The notes: a model not told the origin generated them from the letters alone. A stretch of DNA of 25,616 nucleotides from an uncultured Lachnospiraceae bacterium (GCA_905207905.1 CAJLNC010000033.1:1-25616), one strand, 5' to 3'. Shown: positions 16,569 through 25,086, numbered from the stretch's first letter. Made by a program: numbers and translations.

Positions 16569-16682
16569 GATATTGCAAAATACGAATTCCGGTGGATTTT
16601 CCGTGTATTTTTCTCCAAAAACATATCTGTTTTCGGAGAAAAACCACCCGAAAGGGTACCGCCGAAGGTGTTTTGCAACATC
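16569..16682 (-). repeat. Long composite inverted repeat (REP/MITE-like), probable terminator of the secreted-protein gene
   Basis: The outer arms GATATTGCAAAATAC and GTGTTTTGCAACATC pair over 15 nt with few mismatches. An inner hairpin TTTCTCCAAAAAC / GTTTTCGGAGAAA (12 of 13) forms the core, and CCGGTGG / CCACC sits between them. On the minus strand the element begins 8 nt after the stop codon of the gene at 16691 and ends in TCC followed by TTTTTT, so it can serve as a terminator. Its size and nested symmetry suggest a mobile intergenic repeat family. Confidence 0.6.
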
Positions 16683-16690
16683 CCCTACTT

Positions 16691-19522
16691 TTAGCCTTTG
16701 ACAAATTTTACTTTTCCGCCCATTCCCTTAGTCTTGAGCATCTTGGAATAAGATTTCAGCTGTTTTGCAGGAACCTTTACAGTAGCTTTCCCATAAATGC
16801 GGCCGAAAGCACTGCTTCCTACGGTCTTTGACGTCAGTTTTGTGCTCTTGATCACAATTGTTTTCAAACGGCTGCAACTGTAAAATGCCTGCTTGCCAAT
16901 GGTTGTCACCTTAGAAGGCAGGGTAAGAGTGCGAAGCGCTGTGCAGCCTCCAAACGCTCTTGCACCGATCTTCTTTACATTTCCTCCCAGTGTCACCTTG
17001 CCCAGCTTCCGGCAGTTTTGGAAGCCATTATCCCCTATAGCCGCCACATATTTGCCCATGCGTACTGACTTTATGTACTTGTTATCCCGAAACGCATTTG
17101 CAGCTATGGAAGTCACCTTACAGGTCACATGGCTGATATTCACAGTATCCGGTATGGAAACATTTGATTTCTTTTTATCCGCGGGCTTGACATACTGCAC
17201 TTCCGCAGTCTTAGAATCCCCGCTCTTTGTGATCTTATAATAGGCCCCTGAAACTTTTACCGTCTTACCCTTGGCTGGAGTCATATATTTGATGGTAAAG
17301 CTCTTTTTCACACTTCCAGTATAACTTCCCTTTCCGGTAATGGTAACGGAAGCGCTCCCCACCTTTTTATTGTTCTTATAGGTCACTGTATAATGAGTAC
17401 CGTTTTTCAGTGTCTTAGAACCATCTTTTATCGTGATCACCGGCTTGATGGGCTTTCCGGTATATCTTTGAGACGCAATTCGCTTAATAGAACATTTCCC
17501 GATATTCTTTTTAGATGTTCCGGATGTTTTTGTGATCTTAAATGTTTTTCTGATCTCTCCTCCGTAATTTCCAAGACCGGTAATGGTTACAGTGGCTGTA
17601 CCTACCTTTTTATTATTTTTATAGGTGATCTGATAATCCCTGCCCTTTTTTAAGGTCTGGCCGCCAAGCTTTACTTGAACGGAGGGTGTGATCGCTTTCC
17701 CTGTGTACCGGTAGCTGGCTTTCATTCCGCTCACAGCTGCCTTAGAAAGATCCATCTTATACTGGATTCCATTTTTCTTGGCATATTGGATTGCATAGGA
17801 GTCTTTAGGTGCATAGATCGCAGCATATACTACGTGACCAGAACTTCCTACCCAGGTATAGCCTGTCCAGAGAAAATCTTTTCCGATTTGTGTCACACTG
17901 GCCGGAATGGTGATTTTTCTTAATTTCTCACAGGAATAAAACGCTTTCTCTCCAATACTTTTTATCCCGTTTTCCAGAACTACCTCTTCCAGATTGTTGA
18001 AATTCCGAAATACTTCTTCATCAATCCCAGTAATCCCTGATTTCACCACGATTTTTTTTGTCTGATTTGCAATCCCCGCCGGCCACCTGCTGCCTATGGA
18101 ATAAGAAATGCTGCCTGCTGTTGTGGAAATCGGTCTCCGCCCTTTTTCTTCTGGCAATGTTACTTTTCCTGTTCCGGATATGGTAAGCACGCCTTTCGAA
18201 AAATTCCATGTAGCATTCTCCCCCAACACCCGGTAAGTATTCTTTGTTAATGCGCCGTTGTCTGTATGGATGGAATAAAAATTCACTGCATTGGAATTGG
18301 ATGCGTAATAGATTACCTTTGAATCTTTTACAATAGGCTGACAATCCGAGATGGGGGCTGCGGCTGTATACTCTCTCGTAAGTTTATTTCCCTTCCCATC
18401 CACATAAAGATAATGAAGTACACTGGTGGAGAGGGCATCATCTACCACGCCCTCCTGTTCTGTGTCATACTCTTCCCAGGAGATCATAAAACGGTTGTCA
18501 TGAATCTTGGTAATCTTTGCCCCTAAAAAAGATTTCTGATTGCCCACATAATCGGTCAGCCATTTGACTTGCGTAGCACTCTCTGAAAAATCATCCATTG
18601 GTGTGACTGTCAGGTAAATATTGTGAGCGGCACCGGAAGAATAGGCGGTATCATACTTTGACTGATCAATAGAGGTTCCCAGACACAATACATGATTCGA
18701 AGACAGTGCCATGCCGTCCACGCTGGCATAGCAGTCAATTGCCCATACGGAATCCTTGGAACCGCCATACTTCAAAACGGGAATGGAAATCTTGTCCATA
18801 GTTGCCGTATCATATCTGCTCAGCTTCGTATATCTGGAACCTTCGCTCTGCTCCAACACATACAGATACGAATCCTTGCTTTCAATATATTGGGCAAAAG
18901 AATGCCAGAGATCGCTGTCCACAATCTTTCCTGTCATGGTGGCTTTATCCACAGAGATCATCAGAAAACCCTGGTGTCCCTGTCCCACGGAAGGATCCAC
19001 ATAGCCCTCATGGGCTGTGACAATATACAGCTTTCCCCCCTGCTCCGTAAACTCCACACAGCCGTAATCGAAGGGATAGCGTACCTCTCCTCCAAACAGC
19101 TGGCTGTTTCCGGTGATAGAAGCTGCACCTTTTCTTCTCCAGTCTTTATCGTATCTGATCACCCGGATAATCTCAGCCCCGTCATTTTCTCCGATATTAT
19201 TCTGTCCTTCAGCAACATAATATCCATCGGAGCCAGCATAGAATCCTCCCCAAATCGGCAGTTCCATGGCAACCGTTTTTTTGCTGGTGATCTTAAAATT
19301 GTAGTCATAATACTCGACCCCAATCGATGTTCCGGTATAGTACACCCGCATATATCCGTTGTCTACATTCACAAGATCTGATTTTCTTCTCAGCGAAACA
19401 GTGCGATTATCCGATGCAGTGGGCAAAAGCGCTGCCCTTGCCGTCTGGGCCGGCAGCAGCATCAGGCAAAAACTGCACAGAATAAACAGCAGCGCTGACA
19501 ATTCCTTTTTTAATTTTTTCAT
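16691..19522 (-). CDS. Secreted multidomain protein with BspA-type leucine-rich repeats and Ig-like repeats
   Basis: A 943-aa exported protein. A signal peptide (1-30) has a basic start, a hydrophobic core and an ARA-A cleavage site. Residues about 40-430 form a region with repeated short beta motifs and aromatic turns (for example YLYVLEQSEG, HYLYVDGKGN) that may be a beta-propeller. A linker motif WNFSKGVLTISGTG precedes the first LRR_5 block (about 490-595, with LEEVVLENGIKSIGEKAF). Two similar Ig-like units follow at about 605-664 and 686-745, each with YTGK, then LKxGxxYxxTYKNNKKVGxAxVTITG. A second LRR_5 block spans about 780-900 with several IGxxAFxxCxxL units. No LPXTG motif, S-layer homology domain or C-terminal membrane anchor is seen, so it is probably released or held loosely at the wall. 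A surface or adhesion role is inference from similar Clostridia proteins. Confidence 0.88.
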   Translation of the reverse strand: MKKLKKELSALLFILCSFCLMLLPAQTARAALLPTASDNRTVSLRRKSDLVNVDNGYMRVYYTGTSIGVEYYDYNFKITSKKTVAMELPIWGGFYAGSDGYYVAEGQNNIGENDGAEIIRVIRYDKDWRRKGAASITGNSQLFGGEVRYPFDYGCVEFTEQGGKLYIVTAHEGYVDPSVGQGHQGFLMISVDKATMTGKIVDSDLWHSFAQYIESKDSYLYVLEQSEGSRYTKLSRYDTATMDKISIPVLKYGGSKDSVWAIDCYASVDGMALSSNHVLCLGTSIDQSKYDTAYSSGAAHNIYLTVTPMDDFSESATQVKWLTDYVGNQKSFLGAKITKIHDNRFMISWEEYDTEQEGVVDDALSTSVLHYLYVDGKGNKLTREYTAAAPISDCQPIVKDSKVIYYASNSNAVNFYSIHTDNGALTKNTYRVLGENATWNFSKGVLTISGTGKVTLPEEKGRRPISTTAGSISYSIGSRWPAGIANQTKKIVVKSGITGIDEEVFRNFNNLEEVVLENGIKSIGEKAFYSCEKLRKITIPASVTQIGKDFLWTGYTWVGSSGHVVYAAIYAPKDSYAIQYAKKNGIQYKMDLSKAAVSGMKASYRYTGKAITPSVQVKLGGQTLKKGRDYQITYKNNKKVGTATVTITGLGNYGGEIRKTFKITKTSGTSKKNIGKCSIKRIASQRYTGKPIKPVITIKDGSKTLKNGTHYTVTYKNNKKVGSASVTITGKGSYTGSVKKSFTIKYMTPAKGKTVKVSGAYYKITKSGDSKTAEVQYVKPADKKKSNVSIPDTVNISHVTCKVTSIAANAFRDNKYIKSVRMGKYVAAIGDNGFQNCRKLGKVTLGGNVKKIGARAFGGCTALRTLTLPSKVTTIGKQAFYSCSRLKTIVIKSTKLTSKTVGSSAFGRIYGKATVKVPAKQLKSYSKMLKTKGMGGKVKFVKG

Positions 19523-19547
19523 AACCGATTCCTCCCCTTGATTTCTT

Positions 19548-19625
19548 CCTGGATAACGTTTGTCTCGAATCCCATTTTATTTCCTGCTGAATTTTCCCTC
19601 CGCTTATGCTTGACCCTTATCCAGG
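19548..19625 (-). promoter_or_regulatory. Possible structured leader of the secreted-protein mRNA
   Basis: Perfect 9-nt arms CCTGGATAA (19617-19625 side on the minus strand) and TTATCCAGG (19548-19556 side) enclose about 60 nt of purine-rich RNA. The structure ends 25 nt before the ATG, just upstream of GGGGAGG. I do not recognise a known riboswitch class (no cyclic-di-GMP, SAM or TPP core seen). Confidence 0.35.
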
Positions 19626-19654
19626 TTTTGCGCGTATCTGGCTTCTTATCTAAA

Positions 19655-19683
19655 AGTATAATACAGTCTCAGGAAGAAATCAA
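19655..19683 (-). promoter_or_regulatory. Strong sigma-A-type promoter for the secreted-protein gene
   Basis: TTGATT (19678-19683) and TATACT (19655-19660) on the minus strand are spaced exactly 17 nt apart, about 135 nt before the ATG at 19522. The transcript would begin just upstream of the inverted-repeat leader. Confidence 0.7.
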
Positions 19684-19924
19684 TGGTTCTCAATCAACAA
19701 CAAACTCAGGCCTCACCAAATATGCGCAAATTAGTATGTTCTTTCTTGTTGGCATACCCGACGGCATTTTTATTTAAAAAAAGTCTCTCAGATTGCTCCA
19801 AAAGACCATTCCATACTAAAACAATATCGATACAGTCAACTAATAGAAGATAGATCCTGATTTGATCTGCCGACTTTTCACACCGCTCGGCAGTAGTGCC
19901 AGGTAATTCTTTCATTTTCATAGA
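19684..19924. other. Intergenic stretch with no supported gene
   Basis: A 71-codon minus-strand frame exists at 19706-19921 but lacks a ribosome-binding site and resembles nothing I know. It begins just after the transposase remnant and may be part of the same decayed insertion. Base composition is more A+T-rich than the neighbouring genes. Confidence 0.4.
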
Positions 19925-20057
19925 CTACCAAATAATAATCTTGCCCACGGATCCACCTTCAGATATGTGGTTTCCATTTCAGTTCTCTGCCAAATGTATA
20001 TAGAGCCATAATGAAGCCCGGCGTGAAGTTTTGGGAAATATTCAGTTTGTAGAACAT
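19925..20057 (-). pseudogene. Remnant of an IS91-type (Y2) transposase
   Basis: A short minus-strand frame reads FTPGFIMALYTFGRELKWKPHI and then stops. After a one-frame shift it continues as SEGGSVGKIIIW and stops again. Joined, this resembles the conserved core of IS91/Y2 transposases (…PGFI.VLHTFGRDLKWNPHIHCL.SEGG…) with a small deletion between PHI and SEGG. No N-terminal zinc-binding domain, tyrosine region or element ends were found. It is a decayed fragment. Recognition is from memory of the family motif. Confidence 0.55.
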
Positions 20058-20092
20058 ACGGGTTTGCCCCCTGATCCTATACAGCAAGAGAA

Positions 20093-20136
20093 AACTGCCC
20101 CAACGATCCGGTTCTTTCCGAAGCCTTAGGGCAGTT
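20093..20136. terminator. Bidirectional hairpin terminator
   Basis: Arms AACTGCCC / GGGCAGTT extend inward with further pairs to a CCGG/CCG tip. On the minus strand it is followed by TTCTCTT and on the plus strand by CTTCCTTTTT. It lies about 140 nt after the stop of the antiporter-kinase gene and probably ends that operon. The interval 20137-20274 holds GC-rich sequence in which I see no gene. Confidence 0.65.
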
Positions 20137-20274
20137 CTTCCTTTTTCCAGACAGGTTGCGTTACCGCCGCACCTCTATCGTCTCTCTATTTTTTCGTATC
20201 CATCAGCGTTTCCGACAGCCTTTGCGCTGCGGGCGTGTCCGCCAGGCCGCCTCTGGCCGATTGTCAAACTCCGG

Positions 20275-22131
20275 CTACTTAGCAGCTTTTTCCGCCAACT
20301 GGGCATAAGCGGCCTGGATTAGCTCCACGCATCTGTCAATGCCCAAAAGGCTGCTGTTCAGGCAGACATCATAGTTTTTTGCCTCTCCGAAATTCTGACC
20401 CGTATAGTACCGGTAATAGGACGCCCGTTTCTTATCTGTCTTTTCGATTTTACTCAGGGCTTTCTCGTCCGCCTCATGGTAGATCTGCTCGATTCGTTCC
20501 TTACGACTGTCCAGATCTGCATAGACAAACACCTTCAGGATATTTGCATAGTCCCTTAATACGTAGTCTGCGCAGCGTCCCACGATAATACAGCCACCCT
20601 TCCCGGCGATCTCCCGGATCACAGAAGCCTGGTGCATAAACGCCTTATCTGTCATGGATAGATCCAGCTTCATTCCCTCTCCCAGCTCATGCCAGAAGCC
20701 GCCGGCTCCCTTAGCGTCCGGATTTTCAAAGAAGCTTTTATCAATGGGACAGGACTGAGCTGCCATCTCGATCAGATCATGATCATAGAAGGGGATCCCA
20801 AGACGTTCTGAAAGCTGTTTTCCCACTTCTCTGCCGCCGCTTCCATGCTGTCTGCTGATGGTAATGATAATGGGATTTGGCTGTTCCTGACCAACTCTGT
20901 CCGCAGCGTTCTGGCTGCTGTCAAATTCTCCGGCCCACTCAAAGCCTTTTTTCGCCACAATCACAGCAATAATTTCATTGATCACCGCTGCCGCTGCAAT
21001 CGTTCCCTGAATAATTCCTGCGCACTCCGGAGCAGGGACACTCAGCACGGAAACTGCGATTCCTGTAAAGACCAAAGACACGCCGGAATGGGGGAGAAGC
21101 GTCAGACCCAGATATTTTTTCACTGTTTTAGGTGATTTTGTGATGCTGGCGCCAAAATAAGCGCCGAAATATTTACCAAAGGCTCTGGCTGCAATATAGA
21201 TCACGGTAAACAGGCCCGCTCCCATAATCAGATGATAATCCAGCGGCGCTCCCAGATTCAGGATCACAATGATCATTGCAATTCCCAGGAAGGGATTGAA
21301 TCCCTGCATGATCTCTTCCAGCCGTTTCTCTGTCATCATATTGGAAAAGGTAGCGGAAAACGCCATACCGATCAGCATAAAGTTCAGCACCGGCTTGGGC
21401 ATTACTGCATAGTTAAAGAAAAATCCCACACCTGATGCAATCAGGATGTTCACAATCAAGAGCGCCAAAGTGGCTTTGGGACTTCTCTCCTTTCTCAATA
21501 ATACACCAGCCAGCAGCCCTGTGACCACCCCAATTACCAGAGGGAGAAGCACCACCAGAGCGATCATGTAGGCAGGCAGTTCCCCTGCAGAGAGATTTCC
21601 GGCCACAATGGCAATCGTCGTAAAGAAAATAATACATCCCACAATATCATCTAAGGCCGCCATGGGAATCAGGGTATTGGTCACCGGGCCTCTGGTCTTA
21701 AATTCCCGCACAATGGACAGAGCCGGAGCCGGAGCCGTTGCCAGGGCAATGCCGCCGAATAAAAAGGCCAGGTACAGAGGGATACCCTGAATTGAAAATA
21801 CAATTCCAAAGACAAGGGATACAAATAAAAAGGTTCCTATGGACTGGGTCAAGGTAGTGATCACAATGGCCTTTCCGGAACGCTTGATCTTATTCCACAC
21901 CAGCTCGGTGCCGATCATTAATCCCACTGCACATTCCAAAATATGCACTATGGTCTGATACCAGGAAGCGTCCAGAATTTCCTGGTTCATCAGGGAAACC
22001 GCATGGGGTCCTAAAATCATTCCTGCGATCAGCCAGCCCAAAATCGACGGCAGTTTGATCTTCGAGATCAGCTTTCCTGCTAAAAATGCCAGCGCAATGG
22101 CTGCCAATAACCTTACTGCTAAAACTATCAT
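20275..22131 (-). CDS. CPA2 cation/proton antiporter fused to a cytidylate-kinase-like domain
   Basis: A 618-aa fusion. Residues 1-395 are a Na+/H+ or K+/H+ exchanger of the NapA/Kef type with about 12-13 helices, ATAPAPAL at 131-138 in the unwound TM4 region and a DD pair at 161-162 in AALDDIVGCIIFF. The double aspartate is the pattern of electrogenic antiporters, unlike the QD of KefC. After a short polar linker (400-420), residues 420-615 match the cytidylate kinase-like family (PF13189): ITISRQHGSGGREVGKQL with a GSGG loop instead of the lysine-bearing GSGKS, then IPFYDHDLIE, IIVGRCADYVL and a basic helix. The start is one base after the alarmone-synthetase stop, with GGAGG upstream, so it is translationally coupled. 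The kinase-like part may be an enzyme or a nucleotide sensor that gates the antiporter. The reading frame is continuous, so the fusion is not a frame error. Confidence 0.9.
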   Translation of the reverse strand: MIVLAVRLLAAIALAFLAGKLISKIKLPSILGWLIAGMILGPHAVSLMNQEILDASWYQTIVHILECAVGLMIGTELVWNKIKRSGKAIVITTLTQSIGTFLFVSLVFGIVFSIQGIPLYLAFLFGGIALATAPAPALSIVREFKTRGPVTNTLIPMAALDDIVGCIIFFTTIAIVAGNLSAGELPAYMIALVVLLPLVIGVVTGLLAGVLLRKERSPKATLALLIVNILIASGVGFFFNYAVMPKPVLNFMLIGMAFSATFSNMMTEKRLEEIMQGFNPFLGIAMIIVILNLGAPLDYHLIMGAGLFTVIYIAARAFGKYFGAYFGASITKSPKTVKKYLGLTLLPHSGVSLVFTGIAVSVLSVPAPECAGIIQGTIAAAAVINEIIAVIVAKKGFEWAGEFDSSQNAADRVGQEQPNPIIITISRQHGSGGREVGKQLSERLGIPFYDHDLIEMAAQSCPIDKSFFENPDAKGAGGFWHELGEGMKLDLSMTDKAFMHQASVIREIAGKGGCIIVGRCADYVLRDYANILKVFVYADLDSRKERIEQIYHEADEKALSKIEKTDKKRASYYRYYTGQNFGEAKNYDVCLNSSLLGIDRCVELIQAAYAQLAEKAAK

Positions 22132-22132
22132 G

Positions 22133-22888
22133 TCATTCTTCCTCCAGGTTCATTTCTGCTATTGTACTAATGCCAGGTGCAAATGGGCATCCGCTTTTGT
22201 CCTCAACAACATTCTCATTTTCTTTCTCTATCTCTTGACCAATCTCCTGCATCCGCAGGTCCACCCGGTGCAGCTGTTCCGCACAGAGACACAGCTCCCG
22301 TTCCATCTTCCGGGAATCTCTTTTTATTTCTTTCTTATATTTAATCTTGTGTTCTATGCTGGCCCACAGATCCATGGCAATGGTGCGCAGCTGCACCTCC
22401 ACTTTCATAGGCTTGGTCTCATTGGAAAAAAACACCGGCACCTCCAAAATCAGGTGCAGGCTTCGGTATCCGTTCTTTTTGGGTTTCTGAATATAATCCT
22501 TTTTGGCAATCAGACGGATATCGTCCTGGGAACAAATCTTATCCGCCAGAATGTAAATATCCCTGGGAAAGGAACAGATTACTCTGACTCCCGCCACGTC
22601 CTGCAGATGCTTCTCAATATTCTCAACCGTCACCTCAAAATTTTTCCTTTTCAGTTTTTCAATAATACTGATGGGCTTTTTCAATCTGCAGGAAATGGTT
22701 TCAATGGGGTTCTGATCGCTGTCCAGGGATAATTCTGCATTTAAAACCTGAAACTTTGTCTGGATCTCCAGCATCGCGCATTGATACTGCATCATCAGTT
22801 TCATAAACGGCTGGGCTGACTCCAGAAAAATTTCAGGCTTATCTACAGTGATTAATTGGTCAAAGGTTACGTCCTCCATCTTCTCCAT
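22133..22888 (-). CDS. Small alarmone synthetase ((p)ppGpp synthetase, RelQ/YjbM-like)
   Basis: Transfers pyrophosphate from ATP to GTP or GDP to make (p)ppGpp. The 251-aa protein has a single RelA/SpoT synthetase domain and no HD hydrolase, TGS or ACT domain, which defines a small alarmone synthetase. Visible motifs are RLKKPISIIEKLKRK at 68-82, catalytic Asp97 in LQDVAGVRV, the substrate loop KPKKNGYRSLHL at 135-146 and catalytic Glu164 in VEVQLRTIAMDLWASIEHK. A C-terminal helical and acidic tail follows (about 200-251), as in RelQ, which forms tetramers. The ATG at 22888 overlaps the TetR stop (TGATG). Co-transcription with a TetR regulator and an antiporter is not the usual setting for RelQ genes. 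Confidence 0.93.
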   Translation of the reverse strand: MEKMEDVTFDQLITVDKPEIFLESAQPFMKLMMQYQCAMLEIQTKFQVLNAELSLDSDQNPIETISCRLKKPISIIEKLKRKNFEVTVENIEKHLQDVAGVRVICSFPRDIYILADKICSQDDIRLIAKKDYIQKPKKNGYRSLHLILEVPVFFSNETKPMKVEVQLRTIAMDLWASIEHKIKYKKEIKRDSRKMERELCLCAEQLHRVDLRMQEIGQEIEKENENVVEDKSGCPFAPGISTIAEMNLEEE

Positions 22889-23511
22889 CACAATCCTTCT
22901 TTTGCCACTCCATATAACATAATGTCCAAAATTTTAGAAAGGTTTACCTCATGATCCTCTATCAGGGCATGAAGATCTCCGTTTTCACCGGATTTACTCT
23001 GAAAATATCCGTTAAACATCTCCAGAAACGCCAAAAAATATTCCATAGCCGCATCCACAGTAATCCCATCCCGCAGCTTTAGCTGCTGCAACAGCTCCCG
23101 GAAACGAGTGACATAAAATTCATCATATTTTTTCCGAAGCTCCTGAATCTCACTGCGAAGATGCTTGGGCGGCTGAAAAACTGTATTGAAAAACAGGTTG
23201 CAGTAATAGGGATTCTCCTGAAAGAACTGCTGGCGAATCTGAAACAGACGCTTCATTCTCTCCTGCACGCTTCCTACCCTGTTATCCTGATTTTCAAAAT
23301 AGTCTGTTATGGCTTCAAAGCAGGTCTCCACACATTTTAAATACAGCTCATCTTTGTTCTTAAAATTATGGTAGATCAGCCCCTTAGAAATCTGCTTCTC
23401 ATTGCAGAGAGTTGTCAAGGAAGCATTGTCATAGCTCTTGGTTCCGAACTCTTCGATAGCCGCAGACAGGATCCGTTCATAGGTGCGTCTTGTCTTTTCT
23501 TCTTTCCGCAT
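22888..23511 (-). CDS. TetR/AcrR family transcriptional regulator
   Basis: A 207-aa repressor. The N-terminal TetR domain has ILSAAIEEFGTKSYDNASL and the recognition helix ISKGLIYHNFKNKDELY (about 41-57). The rest is an all-helical ligand-binding domain of normal length, rich in aromatic residues, with no recognised ligand signature. The ATG follows AAGGAGGTGG. Its own promoter and that of the upstream MATE gene carry the same operator pattern (ACCGnnyGGT), so it most likely represses both. It is the first gene of the three-gene TetR, alarmone synthetase and antiporter-kinase operon. Confidence 0.92.
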   Translation of the reverse strand: MRKEEKTRRTYERILSAAIEEFGTKSYDNASLTTLCNEKQISKGLIYHNFKNKDELYLKCVETCFEAITDYFENQDNRVGSVQERMKRLFQIRQQFFQENPYYCNLFFNTVFQPPKHLRSEIQELRKKYDEFYVTRFRELLQQLKLRDGITVDAAMEYFLAFLEMFNGYFQSKSGENGDLHALIEDHEVNLSKILDIMLYGVAKEGL

Positions 23512-23533
23512 ATTCCACCTCCTTGTTCCATTT

Positions 23534-23584
23534 ATTAACCACCCGGTCTATCACAGTTTACACGAAACAGACCGAGTAGTCAAT
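23534..23584 (-). promoter_or_regulatory. TetR-operon promoter with two operators
   Basis: TTGACT (23578-23583) and TAAACT (23555-23560) on the minus strand are 17 nt apart, a near-consensus promoter. An operator-like site (23569-23584, containing ACCGAGTAGT on the plus strand) covers the -35 and spacer. A second site (23534-23549, ACCGGGTGGT on the minus strand) lies just after the expected start of transcription. The two sites are in inverted orientation. Both resemble the perfect operator at 25125-25144, which points to autorepression. Confidence 0.75.
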
Positions 23585-23590
23585 AACTTT

Positions 23591-25000
23591 TTATATTTCA
23601 GCTTCTACAACTGTCCTTTCCTGCTTTTTCAAATCCATATTTTTCAAAATTCCCCGCTTCATGGGCTTAATCAGGCAGACGCACACCAGAAGGGTCAGAA
23701 AATCCGCCGCCGGCTGGGAAAAATAAATGCCTCTCACTCCCAGAAGCCCCGGCAGAGTCAAAATAAAGGGAATATAAAACAGACACTGACGGATCAAAGA
23801 GAGAAACAGCCCCATTTTAGAAGATCCTATGGTCTGAAACGTAATGGTCATCATATAACACAGGCCAAAGGCCGGATACAGGGCCACCTGGGAGATCAGC
23901 AGCCATTTTCCGTACTCCACCACCAGGGGATTGCGGTTAAACAGCAGAATCAGAGGCTTCGCCAGTACAATGTAAACTGCCGCCACAAGAATCGTCAAAA
24001 CCAGGGATCCCTGGAAAGCAAATCTGGCGGATTTTCCGAAGCGCTCCTTATTTCCGGCCCCAAAAGCATAGGAGGCTACCGGCTGATACCCCTGCATAAA
24101 CCCCATGATCACATAGCATCCAATCAGAACCAGCCGCTGGACAACGCCGTAGGCTGCAATAATCAGATCAGAATCTGGAAGCGTCTTTGCAGCAATATTG
24201 GTAAGAGAGGTGGCCGCTGCCAGACAGATCTGGATCACTGCTGTAGGAATCCCGATGGAAATCACGTCCCAGATAAACCGGGCGGAGAGCTTAAATCCTC
24301 TGGGACTGATCTTGATCACTGAAAATCCGCCCAGATAAAAGCACAGCAAAATCACAAAGGTTACACACTGGGAAATGGTGGTGGCAAGGGAGGCTCCCTC
24401 CACTCCCATATCCAGGCCCCAGGAAAACATAAATATCGGATCCAAAAGTACATTCAGCGCCGCCCCTGCGATCACGGCAATGGAAGAAATCTTCACTGAA
24501 GATTCTGCCCGTGCAGCGCAGTTCATACTCTGAGCCGGCAGGTTAAACAGCGCTGCAATAAACATCCAGAAGGCATAGTCCCTGGCTTGGGGCAGGACGG
24601 CATCGGATGCCCCGAAAGAACGAAGCAGCGGTTCCATAAACAAGAGGCCAGCCACACACAAAACCGCTCCCACAAACACAGAGAAGCCCACAATGGTGGT
24701 GACTGTCCGGCTGGCCTCCTCCTTATTATTCTCCCCCAGCTGACGGCCGGCCAGCACGCCCGCGCCTGCCGCAAAAATATTTTCTATGGACACCATAATC
24801 AGCAGCAGCGGCAGGGTAACCCCCACTGCCGCAAGGGCAATATCGCTGTCCAGCATTCCAATGTAGGCGGTATCTACAATGTTGTACACCGCCTTGGCCA
24901 GCAGTGCCAGCGTTGCCGGCACTGCAAGATCAACAATCGCTTTGGACGGTTTTACCGAAGATAGAAGCGATTCCTTTTGAGCAGTTTGATTCTTCTTCAT
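23591..25000 (-). CDS. MATE family multidrug efflux transporter
   Basis: A 469-aa protein with twelve predicted membrane helices in two homologous halves, exporting cationic drugs or metabolites by Na+ or H+ antiport. Family features are AVYNIVDTAYIGML near residue 45, GAGVLAGRQLGENNKEEA near 85-102, the second-half GIPTAVIQICLAAATSLTNIAAKTL and QGYQPVASYAFGAGNKERF near 305-325. Residues IVDTAYIG and QGYQPVASY are typical of the MepA/DinF-like branch. A weak RBS (AGGTGA) precedes the ATG. The gene lies 79 nt upstream of the TetR gene on the same strand but has its own operator-covered promoter. The substrate is unknown. Confidence 0.93.
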   Translation of the reverse strand: MKKNQTAQKESLLSSVKPSKAIVDLAVPATLALLAKAVYNIVDTAYIGMLDSDIALAAVGVTLPLLLIMVSIENIFAAGAGVLAGRQLGENNKEEASRTVTTIVGFSVFVGAVLCVAGLLFMEPLLRSFGASDAVLPQARDYAFWMFIAALFNLPAQSMNCAARAESSVKISSIAVIAGAALNVLLDPIFMFSWGLDMGVEGASLATTISQCVTFVILLCFYLGGFSVIKISPRGFKLSARFIWDVISIGIPTAVIQICLAAATSLTNIAAKTLPDSDLIIAAYGVVQRLVLIGCYVIMGFMQGYQPVASYAFGAGNKERFGKSARFAFQGSLVLTILVAAVYIVLAKPLILLFNRNPLVVEYGKWLLISQVALYPAFGLCYMMTITFQTIGSSKMGLFLSLIRQCLFYIPFILTLPGLLGVRGIYFSQPAADFLTLLVCVCLIKPMKRGILKNMDLKKQERTVVEAEI

Positions 25001-25086
25001 TCAAATCACCTACCATTCTCCACTCTCACCCCGCCGATTTATTTCCTCCGGCGCTTTTTCTTAAATGCTCTTCCTGTATTTGTTTT

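Noticed and set aside
19706..19921. 71-codon minus-strand ORF in the intergenic region
   Set aside because: No ribosome-binding site and no family resemblance. It adjoins a decayed transposase fragment, so it is more likely chance or debris.
22133..22888. Alarmone synthetase as a toxSAS toxin of a toxin-antitoxin pair
   Set aside because: The motifs and C-terminal helices are of the housekeeping RelQ type, and no small antitoxin-like gene adjoins it. The neighbours are a regulator and a transporter.
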